Source: Alistipes sp. Zagget8 (GTDB lineage: Bacteria; Bacteroidota; Bacteroidia; Bacteroidales; Rikenellaceae). From it: 64,000 nucleotides of DNA. The notes below the pieces were generated by a model. The model saw nothing but the letters and a program-made list of their open reading frames with translations, had not been told where the DNA came from and searched no databases. Below, in pieces: positions 25,464 to 33,742 of this stretch (position 1 is the first letter of the stretch; every line of letters begins with the position of its first letter). Position numbers and translations under genes: made by a program. Location of the stretch: assembly GCA_001941065.1 (NCBI GenBank), contig MSHJ01000015.1, forward strand, positions 62,001 through 126,000, read 5' to 3'.

Positions 25464-25904
25464 ATGAGCAACTATATCAAAGGTCTGTTTCACGGCGTGG
25501 GAACCCTGATGACCGGCATGAAGGTCACGCTGAAGGAGTTTTTCACCCCGAAAGTCACGGAGCAATACCCCGATAACCGGGCGACGCTGAAGATGTACGA
25601 CCGCTTCTGCGGCGAGCTCACGATGCCCCACGACGCCGAAGGCCGCAACAAGTGCATCGCCTGCGGCTTGTGCCAGTCGAACTGTCCCAACGGCACGATC
25701 CGCCTCACGACCGAGACGGTCACCGATCCCGAGACGGGCAGGACCAAAAAACGGCTGGTGCGCTACGAGTACGACCTGGGGTCGTGCATGTTCTGCCACC
25801 TGTGTGTCAACGTCTGCCCGACGGGTGCCATCCGTTTCGCGCCGACGTTCGAGCATGCGGTCTACACGCGCGAAAAACTCGTCAAACAACTCAACAAGCA
25901 GTAA
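25464..25904 (+). CDS. nuoI: NADH-quinone oxidoreductase subunit I
   Basis: 146-residue ferredoxin-like subunit with two 4Fe-4S clusters: Cys64, 67, 70 and 74 in CIACGLCQSNCP, and Cys108, 111, 114 and 118 in CMFCHLCVNVCP. It passes electrons to NuoB. It starts 2 nt after nuoH. In a complex without NuoEFG this is the likely docking point of the electron donor, for instance ferredoxin or a flavodoxin (inference). Confidence 0.95.
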   Translation: MSNYIKGLFHGVGTLMTGMKVTLKEFFTPKVTEQYPDNRATLKMYDRFCGELTMPHDAEGRNKCIACGLCQSNCPNGTIRLTTETVTDPETGRTKKRLVRYEYDLGSCMFCHLCVNVCPTGAIRFAPTFEHAVYTREKLVKQLNKQ

Positions 25905-25907
25905 GCT

Positions 25908-26417
25908 ATGGAAATAACCCTCGAACTCATCGTCTTCACCGTTCTGGCGCTGTTCATCGGCGTCAGCGCGATACTCGCCGTGACGACCCGGCGCATCCTG
26001 CGTGCCGCGACCTACCTGCTGTTCGTGCTGTTCGGCACGGCGGGCATCTATTTCCAGCTCAACTACTCGTTTCTCGGGGCCGTGCAGCTGCTGATCTACG
26101 CCGGCGGCATCACGGTGCTGTACGTCTTCTCGATCCTGCTGACCTCGAGCCAGGGCGACAAGGCCGAGGACCTGAAGGGCTACAAACTCTTCGCGGGACT
26201 GGGCGCGACGTTGCTCAGCCTCGGCATCTGCCTCTGGGTGATGCTCCGGCACGATTTCAACCCCTCGCATTTCGAGCACGGCGAACTGCATGTGAAGACC
26301 ATCGGACACGCGCTGATGAGTCCTGAAAAATTCGGATATGTGCTGCCCTTCGAGGTCATCAGCATCCTGCTGCTGGCCTGCATCGTCGGGGGCATCCTCA
26401 TCGCACGCAAACGTTAA
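25908..26417 (+). CDS. nuoJ: NADH-quinone oxidoreductase subunit J
   Basis: 169 residues and five predicted helices; LNYSFLGAVQLLIYAGGITVLYVF is the family hallmark with the pi-bulge helix. It starts 3 nt after nuoI and is part of the proton-pumping arm. Confidence 0.93.
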   Translation: MEITLELIVFTVLALFIGVSAILAVTTRRILRAATYLLFVLFGTAGIYFQLNYSFLGAVQLLIYAGGITVLYVFSILLTSSQGDKAEDLKGYKLFAGLGATLLSLGICLWVMLRHDFNPSHFEHGELHVKTIGHALMSPEKFGYVLPFEVISILLLACIVGGILIARKR

Positions 26418-26429
26418 AAAGGTACGGCT

Positions 26430-26738
26430 ATGATAAAAATGGAATATTACCTCGTCGTCTCCACGATCATGATGTTCGTGGGCATCTACGGATTCGTCAC
26501 GCGGCGCAACCTGCTGGCGATGCTGATCTCCGTGGAGCTGATACTCAACTCGGTGGACATCAATTTCGTGGTCTTCAACCGCTTTCTCTTCCCCGAACAG
26601 CTCGAGGGGTTCTTCTTCACGCTGTTCGCCATCGGCATCAGCGCCGCGGAGACCGCCGTGGCCATCGCCATCATCATCAACATCTACCGCAACATCCGCA
26701 ACATCGACGCCAAGAGCCTGCGGGAGATGAAGTGGTAA
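26430..26738 (+). CDS. nuoK: NADH-quinone oxidoreductase subunit K
   Basis: 102 residues, three helices with the conserved buried glutamates in SVELILNSVDINF and SAAETAVAIAI. ATG at 26430 gives MIKMEYYLVV; ATG at 26439 (MEYYLVV) is equally good. Proton-translocating subunit. Confidence 0.94.
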   Translation: MIKMEYYLVVSTIMMFVGIYGFVTRRNLLAMLISVELILNSVDINFVVFNRFLFPEQLEGFFFTLFAIGISAAETAVAIAIIINIYRNIRNIDAKSLREMKW

Positions 26739-26751
26739 CAAACGACTCGTT

Positions 26752-28644
26752 ATGGAATATACGATTCTGATTCTTTTACTGCCGTTCGTGAGCTTCCTCG
26801 TGCTGGGGCTCGCGGGCATGAAGATGCGTCCCGTCGTGGCGGGCGCCGTCGGTACGGCCGTGCTGGCCGTGGTGGCGCTGCTGAGCTGGTGGACGGCTTT
26901 CGAATACTTTTCGGCCGGGCGCGACGCCGCAGGCGTGTTCCCGACCGTCATTCCGTGGAACACGGTGTGGCTGCCCATCGGCGGCGCACTGCACATCGAC
27001 CTGGGCGTGCTGCTCGACCCGATTTCGGTGATGATGTTAGTGGTAATCTCCACGGTCTCGCTGATGGTCCACATCTACTCGCTGGGCTATATGAAGGGCG
27101 AGCGGGGTTTCCAGCGTTACTATGCCTTCCTCGCGCTCTTCACGATGAGCATGATGGGACTGGTCGTCGCCACCAACATCTTCCAGATGTACCTCTTCTG
27201 GGAGCTGGTGGGCGTGAGCTCCTACCTGCTGATCGGCTTCTACTACACGAAAAAGGAGGCCGTGGCGGCGTCGAAGAAGGCCTTTATCGTCACGCGCTTC
27301 GCCGACCTGGGTTTCCTCATCGGTATCCTGATTTACGGCTATTACGCCGGAACTTTCTCCTTCACGCCCGAGGCGCATGCGCTGGTCGCCGCCGGGACGA
27401 TGATCCCGCTGGCGCTGGGACTGATGTTCGTCGGCGGCGCGGGCAAGAGCGCCATGTTCCCGCTGCACATCTGGCTGCCCGACGCCATGGAGGGACCCAC
27501 GCCCGTGTCGGCGCTGATCCATGCCGCCACGATGGTCGTGGCGGGCGTCTACCTCGTGGCGCGGATGTTCCCGCTGTTTATCGGCTATGCGCCCGAGGTG
27601 CTGCATTGGACGGCCTATATCGGGGCCTTCACGGCGCTGTACGCCGCCGTCGTGGCCTGCGTGCAGAGCGACATCAAGCGGGTGCTGGCCTTCAGCACCA
27701 TTTCGCAGATCGGCTTCATGATCGTGGCGCTGGGCGTCTGCACCTCGGCCGACCCGCATACGGGCGGACTGGGCTACATGGCCTCGATGTTCCACCTCTT
27801 CACCCACGCGATGTTCAAGGCCCTGCTGTTCCTCGGCGCGGGGTGTATTATCCATGCGGTGCACTCCAACGAAATGTCGGCCATGGGCGGACTGCGCCGC
27901 TATATGCCGCTGACCCACGCGACGTTCCTCGTAGCGTGCCTCGCCATCGCGGGCATCTGGCCCCTGAGCGGCTTCTTCTCGAAGGACGAGATTCTGACCG
28001 CCTGCTTTGCGTTCAGCCCCGTGATGGGGTGGACGATGACCGCCATTGCGGGACTTACGGCGTTCTATATGTTCCGTCTCTATTACGGCATTTTCTGGGG
28101 CACGGAGAACCGTGAGCTTCATGCCGCGCATACGCCGCACGAGGCTCCGCTGACGATGACCCTGCCGCTCGTGTTCCTGGCGGCGGTGACCTGCGTCGCC
28201 GGATTCATTCCCTTCGGGGAGTTCGTCTCCGCCGACGGCGCGGCCTATGCCATCCATATCGACACGGGTGTCGCTGCCGTCAGCCTTTGCGTGGCCGCCG
28301 CGGCCATTGCGCTGGCGACGTGGATGTACGCCCGCGACCGGCAGCCGGTTGCCGACAAACTGGCGGCGACGTTCAGCGGCCTGCACCGCGCGGCCTACCG
28401 CCGTTTCTACATCGACGAGGTCTATCAGTTCATCTCCCACCGGGTGATTTTCGCCTGCATTTCGACGCCCATTGCGTGGTTCGACCGCCATGTGGTCGAC
28501 GGCTTTATGAACCTGCTCGCACGGGGCGCCAACGGCGCCGCCTGGCTTATCCGCGACATGCAGAGCGGCAGCGTGCAGCGTTACTGCATCTGGTTCCTCG
28601 GCGGTGCGCTGGGCCTCACCGTCCTGATTCTTTTAATCTGCTAA
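26752..28644 (+). CDS. nuoL: NADH-quinone oxidoreductase subunit L
   Basis: 630 residues, a Mrp-type antiporter-like pump subunit with about 16 helices. FLFWELVGVSSYLLIGFYYTKK, GKSAMFPLHIWLPDAMEGPTPVSALIHAATMV and LKALLFLGAG-like segments contain the key Glu, Lys and His residues. The C-terminal third should form the long lateral helix along the membrane arm. Confidence 0.95.
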   Translation: MEYTILILLLPFVSFLVLGLAGMKMRPVVAGAVGTAVLAVVALLSWWTAFEYFSAGRDAAGVFPTVIPWNTVWLPIGGALHIDLGVLLDPISVMMLVVISTVSLMVHIYSLGYMKGERGFQRYYAFLALFTMSMMGLVVATNIFQMYLFWELVGVSSYLLIGFYYTKKEAVAASKKAFIVTRFADLGFLIGILIYGYYAGTFSFTPEAHALVAAGTMIPLALGLMFVGGAGKSAMFPLHIWLPDAMEGPTPVSALIHAATMVVAGVYLVARMFPLFIGYAPEVLHWTAYIGAFTALYAAVVACVQSDIKRVLAFSTISQIGFMIVALGVCTSADPHTGGLGYMASMFHLFTHAMFKALLFLGAGCIIHAVHSNEMSAMGGLRRYMPLTHATFLVACLAIAGIWPLSGFFSKDEILTACFAFSPVMGWTMTAIAGLTAFYMFRLYYGIFWGTENRELHAAHTPHEAPLTMTLPLVFLAAVTCVAGFIPFGEFVSADGAAYAIHIDTGVAAVSLCVAAAAIALATWMYARDRQPVADKLAATFSGLHRAAYRRFYIDEVYQFISHRVIFACISTPIAWFDRHVVDGFMNLLARGANGAAWLIRDMQSGSVQRYCIWFLGGALGLTVLILLIC

Positions 28645-28657
28645 TCGGAAAGTTGTT

Positions 28658-30142
28658 ATGAATATACTATCCCTGTTTCCGGCCGTCCCGCTCCTGATGA
28701 TGCTGGGTTTGTGGCTCTCGAAATCGACGCGGCAGATTCACGCCGTGATGGTCGCGGGCTCCTCGCTGCTCGTCGCGCTGGCTGTCGTGCTGGTGGTGCA
28801 GTACCTCGGACTGCGCGGCGCGGGCGAAACGGCCCCGATGCTCTTCACCGCGAGCCATGTGTGGTATGCGCCGCTCAACATCCACTACGCCGTGGGCGTC
28901 GACGGCATTTCGGTGGCCATGCTCCTGCTGTCGGCCATTATCGTCTTCACGGGCACGTTCGCCTCGTGGCAGATGAAGGAGGACATCAAGGCCTATTTTC
29001 TCTGGTTCTGCCTGCTGAGCGTGGGCGTCTTCGGGTTCTTCGTTTCGGTGGACCTCTTCACGATGTTCATGTTCTACGAGGTGGCGCTGATTCCGATGTA
29101 CCTGCTGATCGGCGTCTGGGGCAGCGGCCGCAAGGAATATGCCGCCATGAAGCTGACACTCATGCTGATGGGCGGTTCGGCGCTGCTGCTGATAGGCATT
29201 CTGGGCATCTATTTCGGTGCGGGTGCCACGACGATGAACATTCAGGAGATCGCCGCGCTGCACAACATTCCGTTGTCGTTACAGCGCATCTGGTTCCCGC
29301 TGGTCTTCGTGGGATTCGGGGTGCTGGGGGCGCTGTTCCCGTTCCATACGTGGAGCCCCGACGGCCATGCCTCGGCCCCGACGGCCGTGTCGATGCTCCA
29401 CGCCGGGGTGCTGATGAAACTCGGCGGATACGGCTGTTTCCGGGTGGCCATGTACCTTCTGCCTGACGCGGCGCAGGAACTGAGCTGGATATTCATCATC
29501 CTGACGACGATCTCGGTGGTTTATGGCGCCTTTGCGGCCTGCGTGCAGACCGACCTGAAATACATCAACGCCTACTCCTCGGTGTCGCACTGCGGACTGG
29601 TGCTGTTCGCCGTGCTGATGATGAATACCGCGGCCGGTACGGGCGCCGTGCTCCAGATGCTGAGCCACGGACTGATGACGGCCTTGTTCTTCGCCCTGAT
29701 CGGCATGATCTACGGACGCACCCACACGCGCGACATCCGCCAGCTGGGCGGGTTGATGAAGGTCATGCCGTTCCTCGCGGTGGGCTATGTGATCGCGGGC
29801 CTTGCAAACCTCGGACTGCCGGGCCTGAGCGGCTTCGTGGCCGAAATGACCATCTTCAACGGCGCGTTCATGCATGCCGACACGTTCCACCGCGTGGTCA
29901 CGATCATCGCCTGCACGTCGATCGTCATCACGGCGGTCTACATCCTGCGCGTCGTCGGGAAGATCCTCTACGGCACGTGCGACAACCCCGCGCACCTCAA
30001 ACTCACCGACGCCACGTGGGACGAGCGCCTTTCGGTCATCTGCCTTGTCGTGGCCATCGCCGGCATGGGCCTCGCGCCGCTCTGGGTGAGCGACATGATC
30101 CGCGGCAGCGTATCGGAACTGATTGCACACATTTTGAGTTAA
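28658..30142 (+). CDS. nuoM: NADH-quinone oxidoreductase subunit M
   Basis: 494 residues, the second antiporter-like pump subunit. FMFYEVALIPMYLLIGVWG holds the conserved Glu, and FPFHTWSPDGHASAPTAVSMLHAGVLMK the quinone-oxidoreductase block in which the W-L/S-P-D motif is WSPD. It starts 13 nt after nuoL. Confidence 0.95.
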   Translation: MNILSLFPAVPLLMMLGLWLSKSTRQIHAVMVAGSSLLVALAVVLVVQYLGLRGAGETAPMLFTASHVWYAPLNIHYAVGVDGISVAMLLLSAIIVFTGTFASWQMKEDIKAYFLWFCLLSVGVFGFFVSVDLFTMFMFYEVALIPMYLLIGVWGSGRKEYAAMKLTLMLMGGSALLLIGILGIYFGAGATTMNIQEIAALHNIPLSLQRIWFPLVFVGFGVLGALFPFHTWSPDGHASAPTAVSMLHAGVLMKLGGYGCFRVAMYLLPDAAQELSWIFIILTTISVVYGAFAACVQTDLKYINAYSSVSHCGLVLFAVLMMNTAAGTGAVLQMLSHGLMTALFFALIGMIYGRTHTRDIRQLGGLMKVMPFLAVGYVIAGLANLGLPGLSGFVAEMTIFNGAFMHADTFHRVVTIIACTSIVITAVYILRVVGKILYGTCDNPAHLKLTDATWDERLSVICLVVAIAGMGLAPLWVSDMIRGSVSELIAHILS

Positions 30143-30148
30143 GCGACT

Positions 30149-31576
30149 ATGGATTACACCTCGATATTTACGCTGATGCGGGCCGAAACGGTCCTCGCGG
30201 CAATCCTTGTCCTCGTATTTCTTTACGACCTCATCGCCGGGGAACGCGGCCGCCGCTGGTTTTCGGCCGTGACCTGCGGCCTGCTCGTCGTGCAGGCCGT
30301 GGTCTGCCTGCTCCCGGGCGGGGAGGGCGAAGCGTTCGGCGGCATGTTCCAGTACCATCCGATGCACGGCATCGTCAAGGCGGTCCTTGCCATGGGGGCG
30401 CTCATCGTCTGCCTGCAGGCCAATACGTGGCTGCGGCGTGAAGATACGCGCCACAAGCAGGGCGAGTTCTACATCCTGACCCTCTCGACGCTGCTGGGCA
30501 TGTATTTCATGATCGGTGCGGGCAATTTCCTGCTGTTCTTCATCGGGCTGGAGCTGGCTTCGGTGCCGATGGCCTGTCTGGTGGCCTTCGACAAGTACAA
30601 GCGCCATTCCGCCGAGGCGGGGGCCAAATACATCCTCTGCGCACTGTTCTCGAGCGGCCTGATGCTCTACGGCATCTCGTTTTTGTACGGCACGACCGGG
30701 ACGCTCTATTTCGGCGACATGGCGGCACGTCTCGACGGTTCGCCCCTGCAGGTGATGGCGCTGGTCTTCTTCTTCTCGGGACTCGGGTTCAAAATCTCGC
30801 TCGTGCCGTTCCACCTCTGGACCGCCGACGCCTATCAGGGCGCTCCCACGGCGGTGACCTCCTACCTTTCGGTGGTGTCGAAGGGCGCCGCGGCGTTCGT
30901 GCTGCTGACGGTCCTCGTGAAGGTCTTCGCCCCGATGGTCCGGGAGTGGCAGACGCTGCTCTGGATCGTCACCGTGCTGAGTATCACCGTTGCCAACCTC
31001 TTCGCCATCCGGCAGAAGGACCTCAAGCGTTTCATGGCCTTTTCGTCCATCTCGCAGGCCGGCTACATCATGCTGGCCGTTATCGGCGGCAACGCCCTGG
31101 GCATGACCTCGCTGGTCTTCTACGTGCTGGTCTACATGGCCGCGAACCTCGCGGTGTTCGGTGTCCTGTCGGTCGTCGAGCAGCACAGCGGCGGCAAGGT
31201 GGGGCTGGAGGACTACAACGGTTTCTACAAGACCAATCCCCGGCTGGCGGTGGGGATGACCCTGGCGCTCTTCTCGCTGGCGGGAATCCCGCCCTTTGCG
31301 GGCTTCTTCTCGAAATTCTTCGTCTTCGCGGCGGCTTTCAAGGGCGGCTTTCACGTGTTGGTGTTCATCGCGCTGATCAATACCGTGATCTCGCTCTACT
31401 ACTACCTGCTGATTGTCAAGGCGATGTACATCACCCCCAGCGACACGCCGATCGGGACGTTCCGCACCGACCGCTATACGCGCATCAGCCTGGCGATCTG
31501 CCTGGCCGGGGTGCTGCTGCTGGGCGTCGTGAGCGCCGTTTACGACGGCATCGACCTTTTCGCGTTCGGGCTCTGA
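30149..31576 (+). CDS. nuoN: NADH-quinone oxidoreductase subunit N
   Basis: 475 residues, the third antiporter-like pump subunit. [22 protein letters not shown] and [27 protein letters not shown] carry the conserved Glu and Lys. It is the last gene of the operon; a strong hairpin at 31597-31628 ends it. NuoE, F and G are missing from the operon. Confidence 0.95.
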   Translation: MDYTSIFTLMRAETVLAAILVLVFLYDLIAGERGRRWFSAVTCGLLVVQAVVCLLPGGEGEAFGGMFQYHPMHGIVKAVLAMGALIVCLQANTWLRREDTRHKQGEFYILTLSTLLGMYFMIGAGNFLLFFIGLELASVPMACLVAFDKYKRHSAEAGAKYILCALFSSGLMLYGISFLYGTTGTLYFGDMAARLDGSPLQVMALVFFFSGLGFKISLVPFHLWTADAYQGAPTAVTSYLSVVSKGAAAFVLLTVLVKVFAPMVREWQTLLWIVTVLSITVANLFAIRQKDLKRFMAFSSISQAGYIMLAVIGGNALGMTSLVFYVLVYMAANLAVFGVLSVVEQHSGGKVGLEDYNGFYKTNPRLAVGMTLALFSLAGIPPFAGFFSKFFVFAAAFKGGFHVLVFIALINTVISLYYYLLIVKAMYITPSDTPIGTFRTDRYTRISLAICLAGVLLLGVVSAVYDGIDLFAFGL

Positions 31577-31596
31577 TACCGGAGTCCGGACAGGAT

Positions 31597-31628
31597 GCGG
31601 GGCGCGGTTTTCCGCGCCCCGTACTTTT
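31597..31628 (+). terminator. Terminator of the nuo operon
   Basis: CGGGGCGCGG-tttt-CCGCGCCCCG, a perfect 10-bp stem, then TACTTTTG. Confidence 0.7.
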
Positions 31629-31688
31629 GAAGGAGCTTCCGGACGGGTGTTTTCAGGCCCCGGAGTGCGGAGTTTACGGGATTTGATG

Positions 31689-31696
31689 TATTTTTG
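31689..31696 (+). promoter_or_regulatory. -7 box of the GT22-type gene
   Basis: TATTTTTG, 27 nt before the ATG at 31724. It supports ATG 31724 over the TTG at 31721. Confidence 0.5.
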
Positions 31697-31723
31697 CAGC
31701 CGGAACAACGCTGAATACTATTG

Positions 31724-33271
31724 ATGATCTCTTTCGAACGCCTCAAAATTACCCCCCCCCGCCTGATTTGGGCCGGGTGTCTGGTCACGCTGTTATACGC
31801 CGCTTTCAGTCTGGGGACCTACCATCCCGATGAGCATTTCCAGATCCTCGAATATGCCCACATGAAGCTCTTCGGAACCCCCACGCCGGAACACCTGCCG
31901 TGGGAGTACCTGCTGCAGATGCGCCCCGGCATCCAGCCGTTCGTGGCGTGGGCCGTCGGAAAGGGATTGCTGGCCGCGGGGCTCTATTCGCCTTTCGCGG
32001 TGGTGTTCGTGCTTCAGCTCCTGAGCGGAGCCCTTTCGGTCGCGGTCCTGCTGTTCTTCTACCGCACGGTGCGGGACGAACTGGGCGGCGAGTGCGCCCG
32101 CTGCTGGTTCCTGCTGCTGGGATTCTTCCTCTGGTTTCTGGCCTATCTCCACGTCCATTTCAATGCCGAGATGATTTCGGGCAACCTGCTGTTGCTGCTG
32201 GCGGCGCTCACGATGCGCTGCCGCCGGGCCGAAGGCCGCCGGGAGTTCGGCTGGGGCGTGCTGCTGGGAATGACCGCGGGAATGACCTTCGCCGTGCGGT
32301 TCCAGATGGGATTCGCGCTGTTGGGCTACGGCATCTGGCTGCTGGTGTTCCACCGTCGCTGGAAGCTCTATGCCGGGATGGTTCCGGGCGTCCTGGTCGT
32401 GCTGGTGCTCGGAATGCTGGCCGACCGCTGGCTCTATGGCGAGTGGACCCTTACGCCGGTAAACTACTTGCGCGAGAATATCCTCAACGAGAATATGCTC
32501 AAGTTCGGGACCTCGCCCTGGTGGTATTACCTCACGGCACCCTTCACCGAGGGCGGCTATGTCTACGGACCGCTGGCGCTGGCCGCTGCGGTCTGGTTCT
32601 TTTGGCGCCGTCCCCGGCATGTCGTGACGTGGATGCTCGTGCCGTTTCTCGCGGTGCATTTCTTTATGGGGCACAAGGAGCTGCGCTTCTTCTTTCCGGC
32701 GCTCTTCTTCGCACCCTGGTTCATCGTGCTGATGTTCCGGGAGCTGCCCCGTGCCTGGTTCGCGGCCCGGGCCTGGCGCTATGCGCTGGGGACGCTCGTC
32801 GTGGTCAACATGGGCATCGTGGGCTACTGTCTGGTGCAGCCCCGTCCGGAGATTTATTTCTACAAAATGATGCAGGAGTATTGCCGTGGCAAGGAGGAGG
32901 TCGTGGCCCTCAATCTGGTTCCCTCGGGGGTAGGGTACGGATTCATCGAGGATATTCTGGAGCCCGGCCGCATCGTGGAGATACGCTTCTATATGCCCCG
33001 CAACCTGCGGCCGCTCTATTTCGATACACGGGCGGAACTCGAGACCGCGGCCCGCTCGCTGCAGGCCCCCGGGCGGCAGCTGATGGTGCTTTCGCACAGC
33101 TGGTGGCTGGATACGGAGTTATCCCTGCCGTTGAAAAAAGTCCCCTGGCGCCCCTATCCCGACTGGCTGGTGCGCTGTTTCAATTTCAACGACTGGACGC
33201 GCTTCGGCGCCCGCTATATGGGTGTCTACGAGGTGGAGCCGACGGAATCCGTGGCTCCGGAATCCGTCTGA
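31724..33271 (+). CDS. Membrane glycosyltransferase, GT22 / Alg9-PIG-B mannosyltransferase-like
   Basis: 515 residues with many hydrophobic helices. HPDEHFQ at residues 34-40 is the lumen-facing catalytic loop of the GT22 family (HPDE followed by aromatic and Gln in PIG-B), and HKELRFFFPALFF near residue 310 is the second conserved block. Family members use lipid-phosphate-linked mannose, so a role in building a surface glycan or protein O-glycan is likely (inference). A run of nine C at 31752-31760 falls in codons 10-12 (Thr-Pro-Pro). The gene is presently in frame. It ends one base before the convergent ogt. Confidence 0.82.
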   Translation: MISFERLKITPPRLIWAGCLVTLLYAAFSLGTYHPDEHFQILEYAHMKLFGTPTPEHLPWEYLLQMRPGIQPFVAWAVGKGLLAAGLYSPFAVVFVLQLLSGALSVAVLLFFYRTVRDELGGECARCWFLLLGFFLWFLAYLHVHFNAEMISGNLLLLLAALTMRCRRAEGRREFGWGVLLGMTAGMTFAVRFQMGFALLGYGIWLLVFHRRWKLYAGMVPGVLVVLVLGMLADRWLYGEWTLTPVNYLRENILNENMLKFGTSPWWYYLTAPFTEGGYVYGPLALAAAVWFFWRRPRHVVTWMLVPFLAVHFFMGHKELRFFFPALFFAPWFIVLMFRELPRAWFAARAWRYALGTLVVVNMGIVGYCLVQPRPEIYFYKMMQEYCRGKEEVVALNLVPSGVGYGFIEDILEPGRIVEIRFYMPRNLRPLYFDTRAELETAARSLQAPGRQLMVLSHSWWLDTELSLPLKKVPWRPYPDWLVRCFNFNDWTRFGARYMGVYEVEPTESVAPESV

Positions 33272-33742
33272 CTACCGTTTCTCCAACTCCAACAGCTGCT
33301 CCTTGATGTCGAGCCCGCCGGCATATCCCGTGAGTTTGCCGTCGTAGCCGATGACCCGGTGGCAGGGGATGACGATTGCGATCGGATTGCGGTTGCTGGC
33401 CATGCCGACGGCCCGGAACGACTGGTTGTGGCCGATCTGGATGGCGATCTGCTTGTAGGTGCGGGTCTCGCCGTAGGGAATGGTGCGCAGCGCCTCCCAG
33501 ACCTTCTGCTGGAAGGGCGTTCCTTCGGGGGCGAGGGGCAGCGTGAACTTGCGCCGCGAACCTGCGAAATAGTCCCCGATCTCTTCGGCGGCCTTGCGCA
33601 GCAGGGGCGTGGCTTCCGCCCCGGTGCAGGGTGTGGAGCCCTCCGGGACCTGTGTGCCGAAACGAATGGCCGTCACGGCCTTCTTCGTCGCCGTGATCGT
33701 CAGCGGACCGATCGGCGTTTCGAGTTGCATGGAATACGTCAT
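33272..33742 (-). CDS. ogt: Methylated-DNA--protein-cysteine methyltransferase
   Basis: Suicide repair of O6-methylguanine. 156 residues. The acceptor is Cys127 in IPCHRV and the arginine finger is Arg110 in FRAVGMA. GYAGGLDIKEQLLELE is the usual end. Its ATG overlaps the stop of the dipeptidyl peptidase gene (ATGA), so the two are coupled. Confidence 0.95.
   Translation of the reverse strand: MTYSMQLETPIGPLTITATKKAVTAIRFGTQVPEGSTPCTGAEATPLLRKAAEEIGDYFAGSRRKFTLPLAPEGTPFQQKVWEALRTIPYGETRTYKQIAIQIGHNQSFRAVGMASNRNPIAIVIPCHRVIGYDGKLTGYAGGLDIKEQLLELEKR

Noticed and set aside
29279..31708. An 809-codon minus-strand frame opposite nuoM and nuoN
   Set aside because: Composition dominated by H, R, D and E, antisense to two certain membrane proteins.
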